Assembly: GCF_030499535.1 (NCBI RefSeq)
Contig: NZ_JASTLB010000001.1
Coordinates: forward strand, 5,332,001 to 5,396,000
DNA: 64,000 nucleotides
Origin: Streptomyces sp. TG1A-8
GTDB taxonomy: Bacteria > Actinomycetota > Actinomycetes > Streptomycetales > Streptomycetaceae
Direction: 5' to 3'
In this document: piece by piece, positions 50,506 through 62,295 of the stretch
Layout of the letters: every line of letters begins with the position of its first letter
Numbering within the stretch: the stretch's first letter is position 1
Program-made: the position numbers and the translations under genes
The notes under the pieces: model-generated
Database searches by the model: none
What the model saw: the letters and a program-made list of their open reading frames with translations, nothing else
Told to the model about the DNA's origin: nothing

Positions 50506-52040
50506 GGCCTGCGCCAGCTCCGTCCGTCTCGTGCGAGCATCTCGTCCGCCTCCGCGGGACCCCAGGTGCCCGACTGGTACTGCGCGGGCCTGCCGTGCTT
50601 GTCCCAGTACTCCTCGATCGGGTCGAGGATCTTCCAGGACAGCTCGACCTCCTCGGTGCGCGGGAACAGGTTGGCGTCGCCCAGCAGCACGTCCAGGATC
50701 AGCCGTTCGTACGCCTCGGGGCTGGACTCCGTGAAGGACTCGCCGTAGGCGAAGTCCATCGACACGTCCCGGATCTCCATGGACGTGCCCGGCACCTTCG
50801 AGCCGAAGCGGACCGTGATGCCCTCGTCGGGCTGGACGCGGATGACGACCGCGTTCGAGCCCAGCTCCTCCGTCGCCGTGTGGTCGAAGGGGGAGTGCGG
50901 GGCCCGCTGGAAGACGACCGCGATCTCGGTGACGCGGCGGCCCAGCCGCTTGCCGGTGCGCAGGTAGAACGGCACGCCCGCCCAGCGGCGGTTGTCGATC
51001 TCCAGCTTGACGGCCGCGTAGGTGTCGGTCTTCGACTTCGGGTCGATGCCGTCCTCTTCGAGGTAGCCGATGACCTTCTCGCCGCCCTGCCAGCCGGCCG
51101 CGTACTGCCCGCGGACCGTGCTGTGGCCCAGCTCCCTGGGCAGCCGCACGGCGCCGAGGACCTTGGTCTTCTCCGCCGCCAGCGCGTCCGCGTCGAAGGA
51201 GGCGGGCTCCTCCATGGCGGTCAGCGCGAGCAGCTGCAGCAGGTGGTTCTGGATGACGTCGCGGGCGGCGCCGATGCCGTCGTAGTAGCCGGCCCGGCCG
51301 CCGATGCCGATGTCCTCGGCCATGGTGATCTGCACGTGGTCCACGAAGGACCGGTTCCAGATCGGCTCGAACATCGTGTTGGCGAAGCGCAGCGCCAGGA
51401 TGTTCTGGACGGTCTCCTTGCCGAGGTAGTGGTCGATCCGGAACACCTGGTCCGGCTCGAACACCTCGTGCACGACCTTGTTCAGCTCCTCGGCCGAGGC
51501 CAGGTCGTGGCCGAACGGCTTTTCGATGACCGCGCGCCGCCAGGAACCGCCGGTCTGGTCGGCCAGCCCGTGCTTCTTGAGCTGCTGGATGACCACCGGG
51601 AAGGAGCGCGGCGGCACCGACAGGTAGAAGGCGAAGTTGCCGCCCGTGCCCTGGGCCTCGTCCAGTTCCTCGATGGTGGCGCGCAGCCGCTCGAACGCCT
51701 CGTCGTCGTCGAAGGTGCCCTGGACGAAGCGCATCCCCTGGATGAGCTGCTGCCAGACCTCCTCGCGGAACGGCGTCCGTGCGTGCGCCTTGACGGCGTC
51801 GTGCACCTCGGCGGCGAAGTCCTCGTGCTCCCACTCGCGGCGGGCGAAGCCCACCAGGGAGAAGCCCGGCGGCAGCAGACCGCGGTTGGCCAGGTCGTAC
51901 ACCGCGGGCATCAGCTTCTTGCGGGACAGGTCGCCCGTGACACCGAAGATCACCAGGCCCGACGGCCCCGCGATGCGCGGGAGCCGTCGGTCGGCGGGGT
52001 CACGAAGCGGGTTCGCTCCGGATCCTGCGAGAGGTGACAA
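50502..52040 (-). CDS. zwf: glucose-6-phosphate 1-dehydrogenase
   Basis: A 512-residue NADP-dependent dehydrogenase that opens the pentose-phosphate pathway. The nucleotide site is VIFGVTGDLSRKKLMPAVYDLA near residue 31, and the substrate/catalytic motif is RIDHYLGKETVQNILALRFAN. The C-terminus has the KTDTYAAVKLEIDNRRWAGVPFYLRTGKRL region. The start codon is a TTG at 52040: a perfect GGAGG sits six bases upstream and homologues begin MSxxxGANPLRD at the same place. It lies one base after the tal stop region, so translation is probably coupled. Confidence 0.97.
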   Translation of the reverse strand: MSPLAGSGANPLRDPADRRLPRIAGPSGLVIFGVTGDLSRKKLMPAVYDLANRGLLPPGFSLVGFARREWEHEDFAAEVHDAVKAHARTPFREEVWQQLIQGMRFVQGTFDDDEAFERLRATIEELDEAQGTGGNFAFYLSVPPRSFPVVIQQLKKHGLADQTGGSWRRAVIEKPFGHDLASAEELNKVVHEVFEPDQVFRIDHYLGKETVQNILALRFANTMFEPIWNRSFVDHVQITMAEDIGIGGRAGYYDGIGAARDVIQNHLLQLLALTAMEEPASFDADALAAEKTKVLGAVRLPRELGHSTVRGQYAAGWQGGEKVIGYLEEDGIDPKSKTDTYAAVKLEIDNRRWAGVPFYLRTGKRLGRRVTEIAVVFQRAPHSPFDHTATEELGSNAVVIRVQPDEGITVRFGSKVPGTSMEIRDVSMDFAYGESFTESSPEAYERLILDVLLGDANLFPRTEEVELSWKILDPIEEYWDKHGRPAQYQSGTWGPAEADEMLARDGRSWRRP

Positions 52041-52041
52041 C

Positions 52042-53184
52042 TCAGCCCTCCGAGGGGGCGAGGCGCTGCAGCTCCGCCTCGGTCGACTTCAGCAGCTCGG
52101 TCCAGGACGCCTCGAACTTCTGGACGCCCTCCTCCTCCAGCGCCTGTACGACGTCGTCGTAGGAGATCCCGAGCTCCTCGAGCGCGTCGATGTCGGCGCG
52201 GGCCTGCTCGTAGGTGCCGGCGACGGTGTTGCCGGTGATCTCGCCGTGGTCGGCGGTGGCCTCCAGCGTGGCCTCCGGCATGGTGTTGACCGTGTTCGGC
52301 GCGACCAGTTCGGTGACGTACATCGTGTCCGGGTAGGCCGGGTCCTTCACGCCGGTGGACGCCCACAGCGGACGCTGCTTGTTGGCGCCCGCGTTCTCCA
52401 GCGCGCTCCAGCGGTCGGAGGACGGCGTCGAGCCGTCGGCGGAGCCGAACACCTCCTCGTACGCCTGGTAGGCCAGGCGCGCGTTGGCGAGGGCGGCCCT
52501 GCCGCGCAGCGCCCCGGCCCCGTCGGTGCCCAGGGCGTCCAGCCGCTTGTCGATCTCGGTGTCCACGCGGGACACGAAGAACGACGCCACGGAGTGGATC
52601 TCCGACAGGTCCAGGCCCCGCTCCCTGGCCTTCTCCAGGCCCGAGAGGTAGGCGTCCATGACGGCCCGGTAGCGCTCCAGGGAGAAGATCAGCGTGACGT
52701 TGACGCTGATGCCGAGGCCGATGACCTCGGTGATCGCCGGCACGCCCGCCATGGTGGCCGGGATCTTGATCAGGGTGTTCGGGCGGTCCACCAGCCAGGC
52801 CAGCTGCCTGGCCTCGGCGACGGTCGCCTTCTCGTCGTGCGCGAGCCGGGGGTCCACCTCGATGGAGACGCGGCCGTCCTGGCCGCCGGTGGCGTCGAAG
52901 ACCGGGCGCAGGATGTCGGCGGCGTCCCGGACGTCCGCCGTCGTGATCATGCGGATGGCCTCTTCGACGCTGACCTTGCGGTGGGCGAGGTCGGACACCT
53001 GCTGGTCGTAGCCGTCGCCCTGCGAGATCGCCTTCTGGAAGATCGACGGATTGGTGGTGACGCCCACGACGTGCTGCTGGTCGATCAGCTCGGCGAGGTT
53101 GCCCGAGGTGATCCGCTTGCGCGACAGGTCGTCCAGCCAGATCGCGACGCCCTCCTCGGAGAGGCGCTTGAGTGCGTCTGTCAT
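52042..53184 (-). CDS. tal: transaldolase
   Basis: A 380-residue class I transaldolase. The Schiff-base lysine is in [36 protein letters not shown], and the N-terminal signature is [25 protein letters not shown] and [22 protein letters not shown] are family-specific for the actinobacterial long form. It moves a three-carbon ketol unit between sugar phosphates in the non-oxidative pentose pathway. The ATG at 53184 follows GGAGATG. It is 32 bases downstream of the transketolase gene. Confidence 0.96.
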   Translation of the reverse strand: MTDALKRLSEEGVAIWLDDLSRKRITSGNLAELIDQQHVVGVTTNPSIFQKAISQGDGYDQQVSDLAHRKVSVEEAIRMITTADVRDAADILRPVFDATGGQDGRVSIEVDPRLAHDEKATVAEARQLAWLVDRPNTLIKIPATMAGVPAITEVIGLGISVNVTLIFSLERYRAVMDAYLSGLEKARERGLDLSEIHSVASFFVSRVDTEIDKRLDALGTDGAGALRGRAALANARLAYQAYEEVFGSADGSTPSSDRWSALENAGANKQRPLWASTGVKDPAYPDTMYVTELVAPNTVNTMPEATLEATADHGEITGNTVAGTYEQARADIDALEELGISYDDVVQALEEEGVQKFEASWTELLKSTEAELQRLAPSEG

Positions 53185-53216
53185 GGAATTACATCTCCTA
53201 CGGTCGTGTATGAGCG

Positions 53217-55304
<2,088 letters not shown>

Positions 55305-55677
55305 CCTGGGTCAGGGCTCCTCTCCACATGTCGGTTGCCGGTCTTCGGGCCACGCGCCCAGCCGGCCGCCGGTGCACTGCGCGCCCACCGGCCGCTGTCG
55401 AGCCTACCCCCGTGAGGACGTGCGTCTTTCGAGTGTTCACAGACTGCCGTGCCCGCCCGCGATCCGCCCGCCGACGTGCCGGGGCGGCGTCCGGCGCGTG
55501 AATCCGGAGCCGCCCGCGCGACCGCTCGATCGAGCGGCGCCCGCCTCGTGTGCGGCGTCCGCGAACACGACCCACCCCCGCGGAGGCCGGGGTATGGGCA
55601 ACGTCTAAAGTGGCGTGGTACGCGCGAGCCTTCGCCCCGCTTCCCGCGGGGGGCTCGCTGGGATGTCTCTGTCAGGG
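55305..55677. other. divergent promoter region between tkt and ctaB
   Basis: This 373-bp stretch must hold promoters for the pentose-phosphate operon and for ctaB. I see no reading frame with good coding statistics and no confident -35/-10 pair. A possible alternative ctaB start (ATG 55663) lies at its right end. Confidence 0.4.
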
Positions 55678-56634
55678 GTGTGCGTGACGGCCGTCGAATC
55701 CCGTCCCACGGGTGTGCTCGGTGGTGCGAGCAAGGGCCCGGTTCACCGGCCGTTCGGGGCCCGTGTCAAGGCATTCGTGGCACTGACCAAGCCGCGGATC
55801 ATCGAGCTGCTGCTCATCACCACCGTTCCGGTCATGTTCCTGGCCCAGCGGGGCGTGCCCGACCTCGGGCTGGTCCTGCTCACCTGTGTGGGCGGTTACC
55901 TCTCCGCGGGCGGCGCAAACGCGCTGAACATGTACATCGACCGGGACATCGACGCGCTGATGGACCGCACCTCGCAGCGGCCGCTGGTGACCGGCATGGT
56001 CAGCCCGCGCGAGTGCCTGGCCTTCGGCATCGCCCTGGCCGTCGTCTCGACGCTGCTGTTCGGGTTCGCCGTCAACTGGCTGTCCGCCTGGCTGTCGCTC
56101 GGAGCGCTCCTCTTCTACGTCGTCGTCTACACGATGATCCTCAAGCGGCGTACGTCGCAGAACATCGTGTGGGGCGGTATCGCCGGCTGCCTGCCGGTGC
56201 TGATCGGCTGGTCCTCGGTCACCGACTCGATGTCCTGGGCGCCGGTCGTCCTCTTCCTCGTCATGTTCTTCTGGACGCCGCCGCACTACTGGCCGCTGTC
56301 CATGAAGGTGCGGGAGGACTACGCGCGCGTGGGCGTGCCGATGCTCCCGGTCATCGCCTCCAACAAGGTCGTGGCCCGGCAGATCGTCATCTACAGCTGG
56401 GTGATGGTCGCCGTCTCGCTGCTGCTGACCCCGCTCGGCTACACCGGCTGGTTCTACACGGTGGTCGCCCTCGCGGCCGGCGGCTTCTGGCTCTGGGAGG
56501 CGCACGGCCTGCAGAACCGGGCGAAGGCCGAGGTGACCGGGGTCAAGCTGAAGGAGATGCGGCTCTTCCACTGGTCGATCACCTACGTGTCGATCCTGTT
56601 CGTCGCCGTCGCCGTGGACCCGTTCCTGCGCTGA
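55678..56634 (+). CDS. ctaB: protohaem IX farnesyltransferase (haem O synthase)
   Basis: A 318-residue UbiA-type prenyltransferase with about nine helices that farnesylates protohaem to haem O for cytochrome aa3/bo oxidases. The first Asp-rich motif is [20 protein letters not shown] near residue 75, and the second conserved loop includes [48 protein letters not shown] is the N-terminal signature. I follow the GTG at 55678 used by homologues; a GTG at 55684 with AGGGG and an ATG at 55663 are alternatives. The haem A synthase gene lies 1.8 kb downstream. Confidence 0.95.
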   Translation: MCVTAVESRPTGVLGGASKGPVHRPFGARVKAFVALTKPRIIELLLITTVPVMFLAQRGVPDLGLVLLTCVGGYLSAGGANALNMYIDRDIDALMDRTSQRPLVTGMVSPRECLAFGIALAVVSTLLFGFAVNWLSAWLSLGALLFYVVVYTMILKRRTSQNIVWGGIAGCLPVLIGWSSVTDSMSWAPVVLFLVMFFWTPPHYWPLSMKVREDYARVGVPMLPVIASNKVVARQIVIYSWVMVAVSLLLTPLGYTGWFYTVVALAAGGFWLWEAHGLQNRAKAEVTGVKLKEMRLFHWSITYVSILFVAVAVDPFLR

Positions 56635-56691
56635 GCCACGTCACACGGGTCTGCCCTCGCCAGCCGATCTACCCGTCGGTAGCATCCTGGT

Positions 56692-57024
56692 ATGGCAGAG
56701 ACGCAGCAGGTTGACCCGAAGACCGAGCGCGCGGCGGCGAAGCTCGCCCGGCAGATCAGCGCCTTCTCCGAGGCGCACGGCGGTGCCGAGGGCCAGGTGG
56801 CCCACCTCGGCGAGCGCGGTGCCCGCATCGTGCTCGTCGGCGAGGACGGCGGCTGGGGCGACGTGGTGGCACGCACCACCGGGATCGCCGAGCTGGCGGT
56901 GCGCAAGGCCGGCATCACGGTCCACGAGGCCTTCGACGGCGAGTTCGCGGCGAAGGTGCGGACCGGACCCTACGAGTGGAGCCGGATGGCGGGGATCCAG
57001 GTCGGCGGCCCGCGCAACGACTGA
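56692..57024 (+). CDS. conserved actinobacterial hypothetical protein
   Basis: A 110-residue acidic protein without membrane segments or a recognised domain. It starts with a helix (TERAAAKLARQISAFSEAHGG) and continues with alternating strands and helices (GARIVLVGEDGGWGDVVARTTGIAELAVRKAGITVHEAFDGEFAAKV). A -10-like TAGCAT (56680-56685) ends six bases before the ATG at 56692 and there is no Shine-Dalgarno, suggesting a leaderless message. Its conserved-looking position after ctaB hints at a link to haem or respiration, but this is only guilt by association. Confidence 0.8.
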   Translation: MAETQQVDPKTERAAAKLARQISAFSEAHGGAEGQVAHLGERGARIVLVGEDGGWGDVVARTTGIAELAVRKAGITVHEAFDGEFAAKVRTGPYEWSRMAGIQVGGPRND

Positions 57025-57236
57025 GGGCCCACCCGCGCGGGGCGTCACCCCCTGCCGCCGAACGGCTCGGACGCGTGAGCACCGGCGGACCCGGCCGGGC
57101 CCGCACCCTCCGGCCGGGCCGCACCGGCCGTCCCGGACCCGGGTCCGCCGGCGGACCCGCGTTCCGGACCCGCCCGCGACCTCGCGCCCCGTTCACCCGT
57201 TAGGCCCGGTGAGGCCGCGTCCCACGGGGAGTCCGG

Positions 57237-58343
57237 ATGATCGAAACGCCGTCCCTCGTGGACCAGTACTGCCACGGCGTACTGCGGACCGAGCTGGGCC
57301 TCGGCACCTTCGAGGCCCAGCTCGCGCGCACCGAGGGCCCGCCGGCCCCGGGCACCACCCTCTTCGACACGCAGACCGGCTTCGCCGTACGCCGCTGGTG
57401 CCCGCCCCTGCTCGGCCTGGAGCCGCACTGCCCGCCCGCCCTGTACCTGGCCCGGCGCCGCGAACTGGGGGTCCTGGAGGCGGACCGCAGGCTGCTGCGG
57501 GGCAGCGGCATCACCACCTACCTCGTCGACACCGGCCCGCCCGGCGACCTCGCCGGACCCGCCGAGATGGCCGGCGCGGGCGACGCCGCGGCCCGCGAGA
57601 TCGTCCGTCTCGAACTGCTCGCCGAGCGGGTCGCCGACACCTGCGGCACCGTCGAGTCCTTCCTCGCCGGCCTGGCCGAGTCGGTGCTCGGGGCCGCCGC
57701 GCAGGCGGTCGCCTTCACCTCCGTCGCCGGCCTGAGGCACGGCCTCGCCCTCGCGCCCGAGCCGCCGGGACCGGGCGAGGTGCGGGGCGCGGCCGGCCGC
57801 TGGCTGGGCGCCCGCCCGCCGGGCGGCGCGCTGACCGACCCGGTGCTGCTGCGGCACCTGCTGTGGATCGCCGTCGCCTCGGGGTTGCCCCTGCAACTGC
57901 ACGCCGGGCTGGACGGGCCGGGCTCGCGCGCCGACCGCGCGGACCCGGTCCTGCTCACCGACTTCGTCCGGGCCACCGCGGGCCTCGGCACGGACCTGGT
58001 CCTGCTGCACGGATACCCGTACCACCGCCACGCGGCCCACCTGTCCGCTGCCTTCCCGCACGTGTACGCCGACTCGGGCGCCGCGCTGGTGCGCACCGGC
58101 GCCCGTGCGGCCTCCGTCCTCGCCGAGACCCTGGAGCTGGCCCCCTTCGGCAAGATCCTGTTCTCCAGCGGCGGCCGCGGCCTGCCCGAGCTGCACGTCG
58201 TCGGCGCCCGTCTGTTCCGCGAGGCCCTGGACCGGGTGCTGGGCACCTGGGTCGCCGAGGGCGCCTGGTCCCTCGCTGACGCCCGGCGGGTGGCGCGCAT
58301 GGTCGCGGCGGACAACGCGCGCCGGGTGTACGGGCTGGAGTGA
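57237..58343 (+). CDS. amidohydrolase-2 family metal-dependent hydrolase
   Basis: A 368-residue TIM-barrel-like protein. VDQYCHGVL at the N-terminus offers a His metal ligand, GLPLQLHAGLDGPGSRADRADPVLLTDFV and LVLLHGYPYHRHAAHLSAAFPHVYADSGAAL carry further conserved His and Asp residues, and KILFSSGGRGLPELHVVGARLFREAL supplies the end of the barrel. This is the amidohydrolase-2 pattern (decarboxylases and hydrolases). The reaction is unknown. GGGAG lies five bases before the ATG at 57237. It is convergent with ctaA and followed by a strong terminator. Confidence 0.82.
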   Translation: MIETPSLVDQYCHGVLRTELGLGTFEAQLARTEGPPAPGTTLFDTQTGFAVRRWCPPLLGLEPHCPPALYLARRRELGVLEADRRLLRGSGITTYLVDTGPPGDLAGPAEMAGAGDAAAREIVRLELLAERVADTCGTVESFLAGLAESVLGAAAQAVAFTSVAGLRHGLALAPEPPGPGEVRGAAGRWLGARPPGGALTDPVLLRHLLWIAVASGLPLQLHAGLDGPGSRADRADPVLLTDFVRATAGLGTDLVLLHGYPYHRHAAHLSAAFPHVYADSGAALVRTGARAASVLAETLELAPFGKILFSSGGRGLPELHVVGARLFREALDRVLGTWVAEGAWSLADARRVARMVAADNARRVYGLE

Positions 58344-58413
58344 ACCGCGCGCACGGTCTGGTCCCGCGGCGGCCGGTCACCCCGGCGGTCCGGCGCGGGC
58401 TGCGGGGCGGACC

Positions 58414-58462
58414 GCCGGCCCTCGCCCGCGCGGGGGCATCCCCCGCGCGGGCGAGGGCCGGC
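58414..58462. terminator. 23-bp perfect hairpin terminator
   Basis: The bases at 58414-58436 and 58440-58462 are exact complements around a CAT loop. It lies between the convergent amidohydrolase and ctaA genes and abuts the ctaA stop codon. Confidence 0.87.
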
Positions 58463-59476
58463 TCACACGCGCGTGCCCACCGCCACCCCGGCCGGCGGGC
58501 CGGGCAGGCCGGCGACGACGGCCTCCGGGCGCTCGCGCAGCGACAGCAGGACCCGCAGGACGCCGATCCAGACCAGGCAGGAGCCGAGCATGTGCAGGCC
58601 GACGAGGATCTCGGGCAGGTGCGTGAAGTACTGGACGTAGCCGATGACGCCCTGGCCGAGCAGGACCAGGAAGAGGTCACGGGTGCGGCCGAGGGGGTTT
58701 CGGGGGGCGTCGACCGCCTTGAGCACGAACCACAGCGCGAACGTCAGCGTCACCACGATCCAGGCGAGCACCGCGTGCAGCTTGGCCACGGTCTCCCAGC
58801 CGATGGGGATCCGGTCGACCTCGCTGGAGTCGCCCGCGTGCGGCCCGGCCCCGGTCACGACGGTGCCGACCGCGATGAGCAGCACGGACGCGACCACCAG
58901 GAACCACACCAGTTGCCGGACCGCCTGGCCGACCAGCGGGCGCGGCGCCGCGTCGCCCTCCCGGGTGCGCTGCCACATCACCGTGGCGACCGTGATGAGC
59001 GCCGTCGACAGCAGGAAGTGCGCGGCGACCGTGTACGGGTTCAGGCCCACCAGGACGACGATGCCGCCGAGCACCGCGTTGCCCATGACCACCCAGAACT
59101 GCGCCCAGCCCAGCCGGGTCAGGCCGCGCCGCCACGGCTCGGCGGAGCGGGCGGCGACGATGGCCCAGCCGACGGCGGCGCACAGCACGTACGTCAGCAT
59201 GCGGTTGCCGAACTCGACGGCCCCGTGGAAGCCCATGGCCCGGGTCGTGGTCAGCGAGTCGCCGGTGCAGGTGGGCCAGGTCGGGCAGCCCAGGCCCGAG
59301 CCGGTCAGGCGGACCGCGCCGCCCGTGACCACGATGACCACGGACATGACGAGCGCGGCGAGGGCCGCCCGCCGTACCGTCCGGGGCGCGGGGGTCCAGC
59401 GTGCGGCGATGAGGGCGAGCGGGTTGCGCAGGGCCGCCAGGGCGTCGGCGCGGGTCAGCTTTGGCACGCCCACCAT
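58463..59476 (-). CDS. ctaA: haem A synthase (CtaA/COX15 family)
   Basis: A 337-residue membrane protein of about eight helices that oxidises the C8 methyl of haem O to give haem A. Haem-ligand histidines are expected in GFHGAVEFGNRMLTYV (His-Glu region), in PYTVAAHFLLSTALITVA and in AKLHAVLAWIVVT and EILVGLHMLGSCL. The extracytoplasmic Cys pair GLGCPTWPTC is the typical CtaA loop. I chose the ATG at 59476; a GTG at 59467 fits a TACCAT -10-like hexamer even better if the mRNA is leaderless. It works with ctaB, 1.8 kb away. Confidence 0.95.
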   Translation of the reverse strand: MVGVPKLTRADALAALRNPLALIAARWTPAPRTVRRAALAALVMSVVIVVTGGAVRLTGSGLGCPTWPTCTGDSLTTTRAMGFHGAVEFGNRMLTYVLCAAVGWAIVAARSAEPWRRGLTRLGWAQFWVVMGNAVLGGIVVLVGLNPYTVAAHFLLSTALITVATVMWQRTREGDAAPRPLVGQAVRQLVWFLVVASVLLIAVGTVVTGAGPHAGDSSEVDRIPIGWETVAKLHAVLAWIVVTLTFALWFVLKAVDAPRNPLGRTRDLFLVLLGQGVIGYVQYFTHLPEILVGLHMLGSCLVWIGVLRVLLSLRERPEAVVAGLPGPPAGVAVGTRV

Positions 59477-59554
59477 GGTAGGCCGCGCGCTTGTGCACGC
59501 GTTCACGAGGGTGCCGTACCCGCGTCCGCTCCCGCGCGGGGCCCGGGCCCGCGC

Positions 59555-60322
59555 CTACTCCCAGCGGAAGAACCTGCCCGCCGCGGCCAGCCCCACGACC
59601 GCCCACACGGCGAGGACGCCCAGGTCGCCCCAGGGGATCCCGGAGCCGTGCTGGAGCACGTCCCGCAGGCCGTCGGAGAGCGCGGAGATGGGCAGCAGCC
59701 CGAGCACGTGCCGGACGCCCGGACCGAACTTCTCCAGCGGCACGATCACCCCGCCGCCCACGAGCAACAGCAGGAAGACCAGGTTGGCGGCGGCCAGCGT
59801 CGCCTCGGCCTTCAGGGTGCCCGCCATCAGCAGACCGAGCCCGCAGAAGGCGGCCGTGCCGAGGACGAGCAGGAGCAGCACCGTGGCGGGGTCGCCGTGC
59901 GGGGACCAGCCCAGCGCGAAGGCGATGACCGTCAGCAGGATCACCTGCAGGACTTCGGTGACCAGCACGGACGCCGTCTTGGCGGCCATCAGGCCCCAGC
60001 GTGGCAGCGGGGAGGACGCCAGTCGCTTCAGGACGCCGTAGCGGCGTTCGAAGCCGGTCGCGATGGCCTGCCCGGTGAACGCCGTCGACATCACCGCGAG
60101 CGCCAGGACGCCGGGCGTGAGGAAGTCGACCGCGTCGCCGGCACCGGTGTCGATGATGTCCACGGAGCTGAACAGCACCAGCAGCAGGGCCGGGATCACG
60201 ACCGTCAGCAGGAGCTGCTCGCCGTTGCGCAGCAGCATCTTCGTCTCCAGTGCCGCCTGGGCCGCGATCATGCGGGGGAGGGGGGCGGCACCGGGCTTCG
60301 GCGCGTACGTACCCGCGGTCAC
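59555..60322 (-). CDS. ABC-2 type transporter permease
   Basis: A 255-residue ABC-2 membrane subunit with six helices (for example QLLLTVVIPALLLVLF, FLTPGVLALAVMSTAFTG and VLGTAAFCGLGLLMAGTLKAEATLAAANLVFLLLLVGGGVIVPLE). The coupling segment YGVLKRLASSPLPRWGLMAAK is typical of drug/lipid exporters. The GTG at 60322 has AAGGAG eight bases upstream, in the tail of the preceding region. It is 19 bases downstream of its ATPase gene, so the two form an exporter; the position next to ctaA is shared by many actinomycetes and the substrate is unknown. Confidence 0.92.
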   Translation of the reverse strand: MTAGTYAPKPGAAPLPRMIAAQAALETKMLLRNGEQLLLTVVIPALLLVLFSSVDIIDTGAGDAVDFLTPGVLALAVMSTAFTGQAIATGFERRYGVLKRLASSPLPRWGLMAAKTASVLVTEVLQVILLTVIAFALGWSPHGDPATVLLLLVLGTAAFCGLGLLMAGTLKAEATLAAANLVFLLLLVGGGVIVPLEKFGPGVRHVLGLLPISALSDGLRDVLQHGSGIPWGDLGVLAVWAVVGLAAAGRFFRWE

Positions 60323-60341
60323 GAGCGCCGCTCCTTGCCGG

Positions 60342-61265
60342 TCATGAGCGCAGCTCCTTGCCTGTGAGCTCGAGAAAGACGTCTTCGAGGGTGTGCCGTT
60401 CCACCGAGATCCGGTCCGGCACCACGCCGTGCTGGGCGCACCACGAGGCCACCGTGGCCAGCAGCTGCGGGTCGACCTTGCCGACGACCCGGTAGCCGCC
60501 CGGGGTCAGCTCGGCGGCCGTGCAGTCGGCCGGGAGCGCCTTGAGCAGGGAGCCGACGTCGAGGCCGGGACGGCCGGAGAAGCGCAGGGTGTTCTCGGCG
60601 CCCCCCTTGCACAGATCCTCCGGCGAGCCCTGGGCGATGACCCGGCCGCCGTCGATGATGGCGACGTCGTCGGCGAGCTGCTCGGCCTCTTCCATGTGGT
60701 GGGTGGTGAGGATCACCGAGACGCCGTCGGCGCGCAGGTCCCGCACCAGGTCCCAGGTGGCCCGGCGGGCCTGGGGGTCCAGCCCGGCGGTCGGCTCGTC
60801 CAGGAACACCAGTTCCGGGCGCCCGACGACGGCCATGGCGAGCGCGAGCCGCTGCTGCTGGCCGCCGGACAGCCGGCGGTAGCCCGTGCGGCCGCAGCCG
60901 CCCAGGCCCAGCCGCTCGATCAGCGCGTCCACGTCCAGCGGGTGCGCGTGCAGCCGGGCCACGTGGCGCAGCATCTCGTCCGCCCTGGCCCCCGAGTACA
61001 CCCCCCCGGACTGGAGCATCACGCCGATGCGGGGACGCAGGAGGGCGGACTGGCGGACCGGGTCGAGGCCCAGGACGCGCACCGTGCCGGCATCCGGCTT
61101 CCGGTACCCCTCGCAGGTCTCGACCGTGGTGGTCTTCCCCGCCCCGTTGGGACCGAGGACGGCGGTCACCCCCGGCCGGGCCGCCAGGTCGAGGCCGTCC
61201 ACCGCGGTTTTCGTGCCGTACCGCTTCACCAGGGCCTGGACCTGGACCACGGGCTCGCTTCGCAT
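60342..61265 (-). CDS. ABC-2 type transporter ATP-binding protein
   Basis: A 307-residue DrrA-like ATPase. Walker A GPNGAGKTTT is near residue 39, Q-loop GVMLQSGGVYSGAR, signature LSGGQQQRLALAMAVVG, Walker B LVFLDEPTAGLDP and switch His in TTHHMEEAE. The C-terminal domain (from about residue 215) resembles the DrrA-type regulatory extension. I chose the ATG at 61265: a TAGACT -10-like element ends nine bases upstream, and the 21-residue upstream extension is low-complexity. It pairs with the permease immediately downstream. Confidence 0.93.
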   Translation of the reverse strand: MRSEPVVQVQALVKRYGTKTAVDGLDLAARPGVTAVLGPNGAGKTTTVETCEGYRKPDAGTVRVLGLDPVRQSALLRPRIGVMLQSGGVYSGARADEMLRHVARLHAHPLDVDALIERLGLGGCGRTGYRRLSGGQQQRLALAMAVVGRPELVFLDEPTAGLDPQARRATWDLVRDLRADGVSVILTTHHMEEAEQLADDVAIIDGGRVIAQGSPEDLCKGGAENTLRFSGRPGLDVGSLLKALPADCTAAELTPGGYRVVGKVDPQLLATVASWCAQHGVVPDRISVERHTLEDVFLELTGKELRS

Positions 61266-61296
61266 ATTCCCCGAGTCTAGGGAGGTGCCGGACCGC

Positions 61297-62126
61297 TCAG
61301 GCGGGCGGGTGCGCGAACTCCCCCTCACGGGGGCGGTGCACGGGCAGCCACCGCTCGGCGTAGGCCACCGCGTCGGCCACCGGGAACAGCCGCACGTCGG
61401 CCGCGCCGGCCCTGCCGCGCACGACCGGCCGGTCCCGTTCGAAGTCGTGGCCCAGTTCCTCCAAGCGCTCCGAGGTGACGGACACCTCCGTCACCGTCTC
61501 CCGGCCGCCGCCCGGTGCCGGCCGCCGGCCGGTCCGCACCCGCGGGGAGGGGATGCGGTACTCGGCCAGGTGGAAGCTGGTACAGGCGGCGTAGCCGGCC
61601 CCGAGCGGCAGGCCCCGAGCGGCAGGACCCGGGCGCCGGCCCGCTCCAGCCGCGCCAGCGGGCTGCGCTCGCCCAGCCGGCAGTCGGTGGCGTGGCCGTC
61701 GGTGGGCTCCGGGGCGCGGGCGCCGAGGGCCGCGAAGGAGGTCTGCGGGTGGGCGCTGCGCCGGGCGCCGGGCCAGGTCCGCACGGTCTCCGGGACGACG
61801 CCGACCCAGCGGGAGGGGTGGATCGCCGGGTCGTGGGCGGGCGTGGTGGCGCGGATCGTCGCCCACCACTGCTCGGGCACCGCGGGGCCGCCCCCAGGGC
61901 CGGGTCGCTCCGGTCGCCCGGCTGGGCCGGCACGACGAGCGTGCCGGACGGACCGAGGACGTCCAGCAGGCCCTGGACGACGGCGACGGCACCGCCGTTC
62001 ACCCGGCCGAGGGAACTCGGCGAGGTGTGGGCGAGGAGGATCTCGCCGGGTTCGACCCCCAGTCGGCGCAGGTGCGCCGAGGCTGTCCCGGGTGACGAGA
62101 GGGCCGGTCGGAAGGGGTGCGGGCAT
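61297..62126 (-). pseudogene. aminoglycoside 3-N-acetyltransferase family gene, broken by three frameshifts
   Basis: Pieces of one AAC(3)-type protein occur in succession but in different frames: MPAPLPTGPLVTRDSL (from the ATG at 62126), then HLRRLGVEPGEILLAHTSPSSLGRVNGGAVAVVQGLLD, then VPEQWWATIRATTPAHDPAIHPSR and AHPQTSFAALG and GERSPLARLERAGARVLPLGA, and finally GYAACTSFHLAEYRIPSP to the stop at 61297. The last shift is explained exactly by a 14-bp tandem duplication at 61597-61624; deleting one copy restores VLPLGAGYAACTSFH. The family acetylates the 3-amino group of 2-deoxystreptamine aminoglycosides. With three lesions this looks like a genuine pseudogene rather than an error. Confidence 0.82.
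61597..61624. repeat. 14-bp tandem duplication disrupting the acetyltransferase gene
   Basis: GGCCCCGAGCGGCA occurs twice in direct succession. Removing one unit rejoins the reading frame of the AAC(3) motif region, so the duplication is the mutation that broke it (14 is not a multiple of three). Confidence 0.9.
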
Positions 62127-62223
62127 GGTCCGGGAGTCCTGCGGACGACCGCGTGCCGCGCCACCGGTGTGCCGGACGGGGGGTCGCCGGCGGCCGGTCG
62201 GGAGATCGTTTTCCCAGGTTGGA

Positions 62224-62237
62224 TTAGGTATGCCTAA
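62224..62237. promoter_or_regulatory. iron-box-like (DmdR/IdeR type) sequence upstream of sufR
   Basis: TTAGGTATGCCTAA is a near-palindrome resembling the left and centre parts of the actinobacterial iron box (TTAGGTTAGGCTAACCTAA); 12 of 19 positions agree. It lies 72 bases upstream of the sufR start. Confidence 0.35.
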
Positions 62238-62295
62238 GTGACGCAGGGCACCGCCCGGTGATCCGGAGCGGCTTGTCAGGCCCCGAAGAATTACG

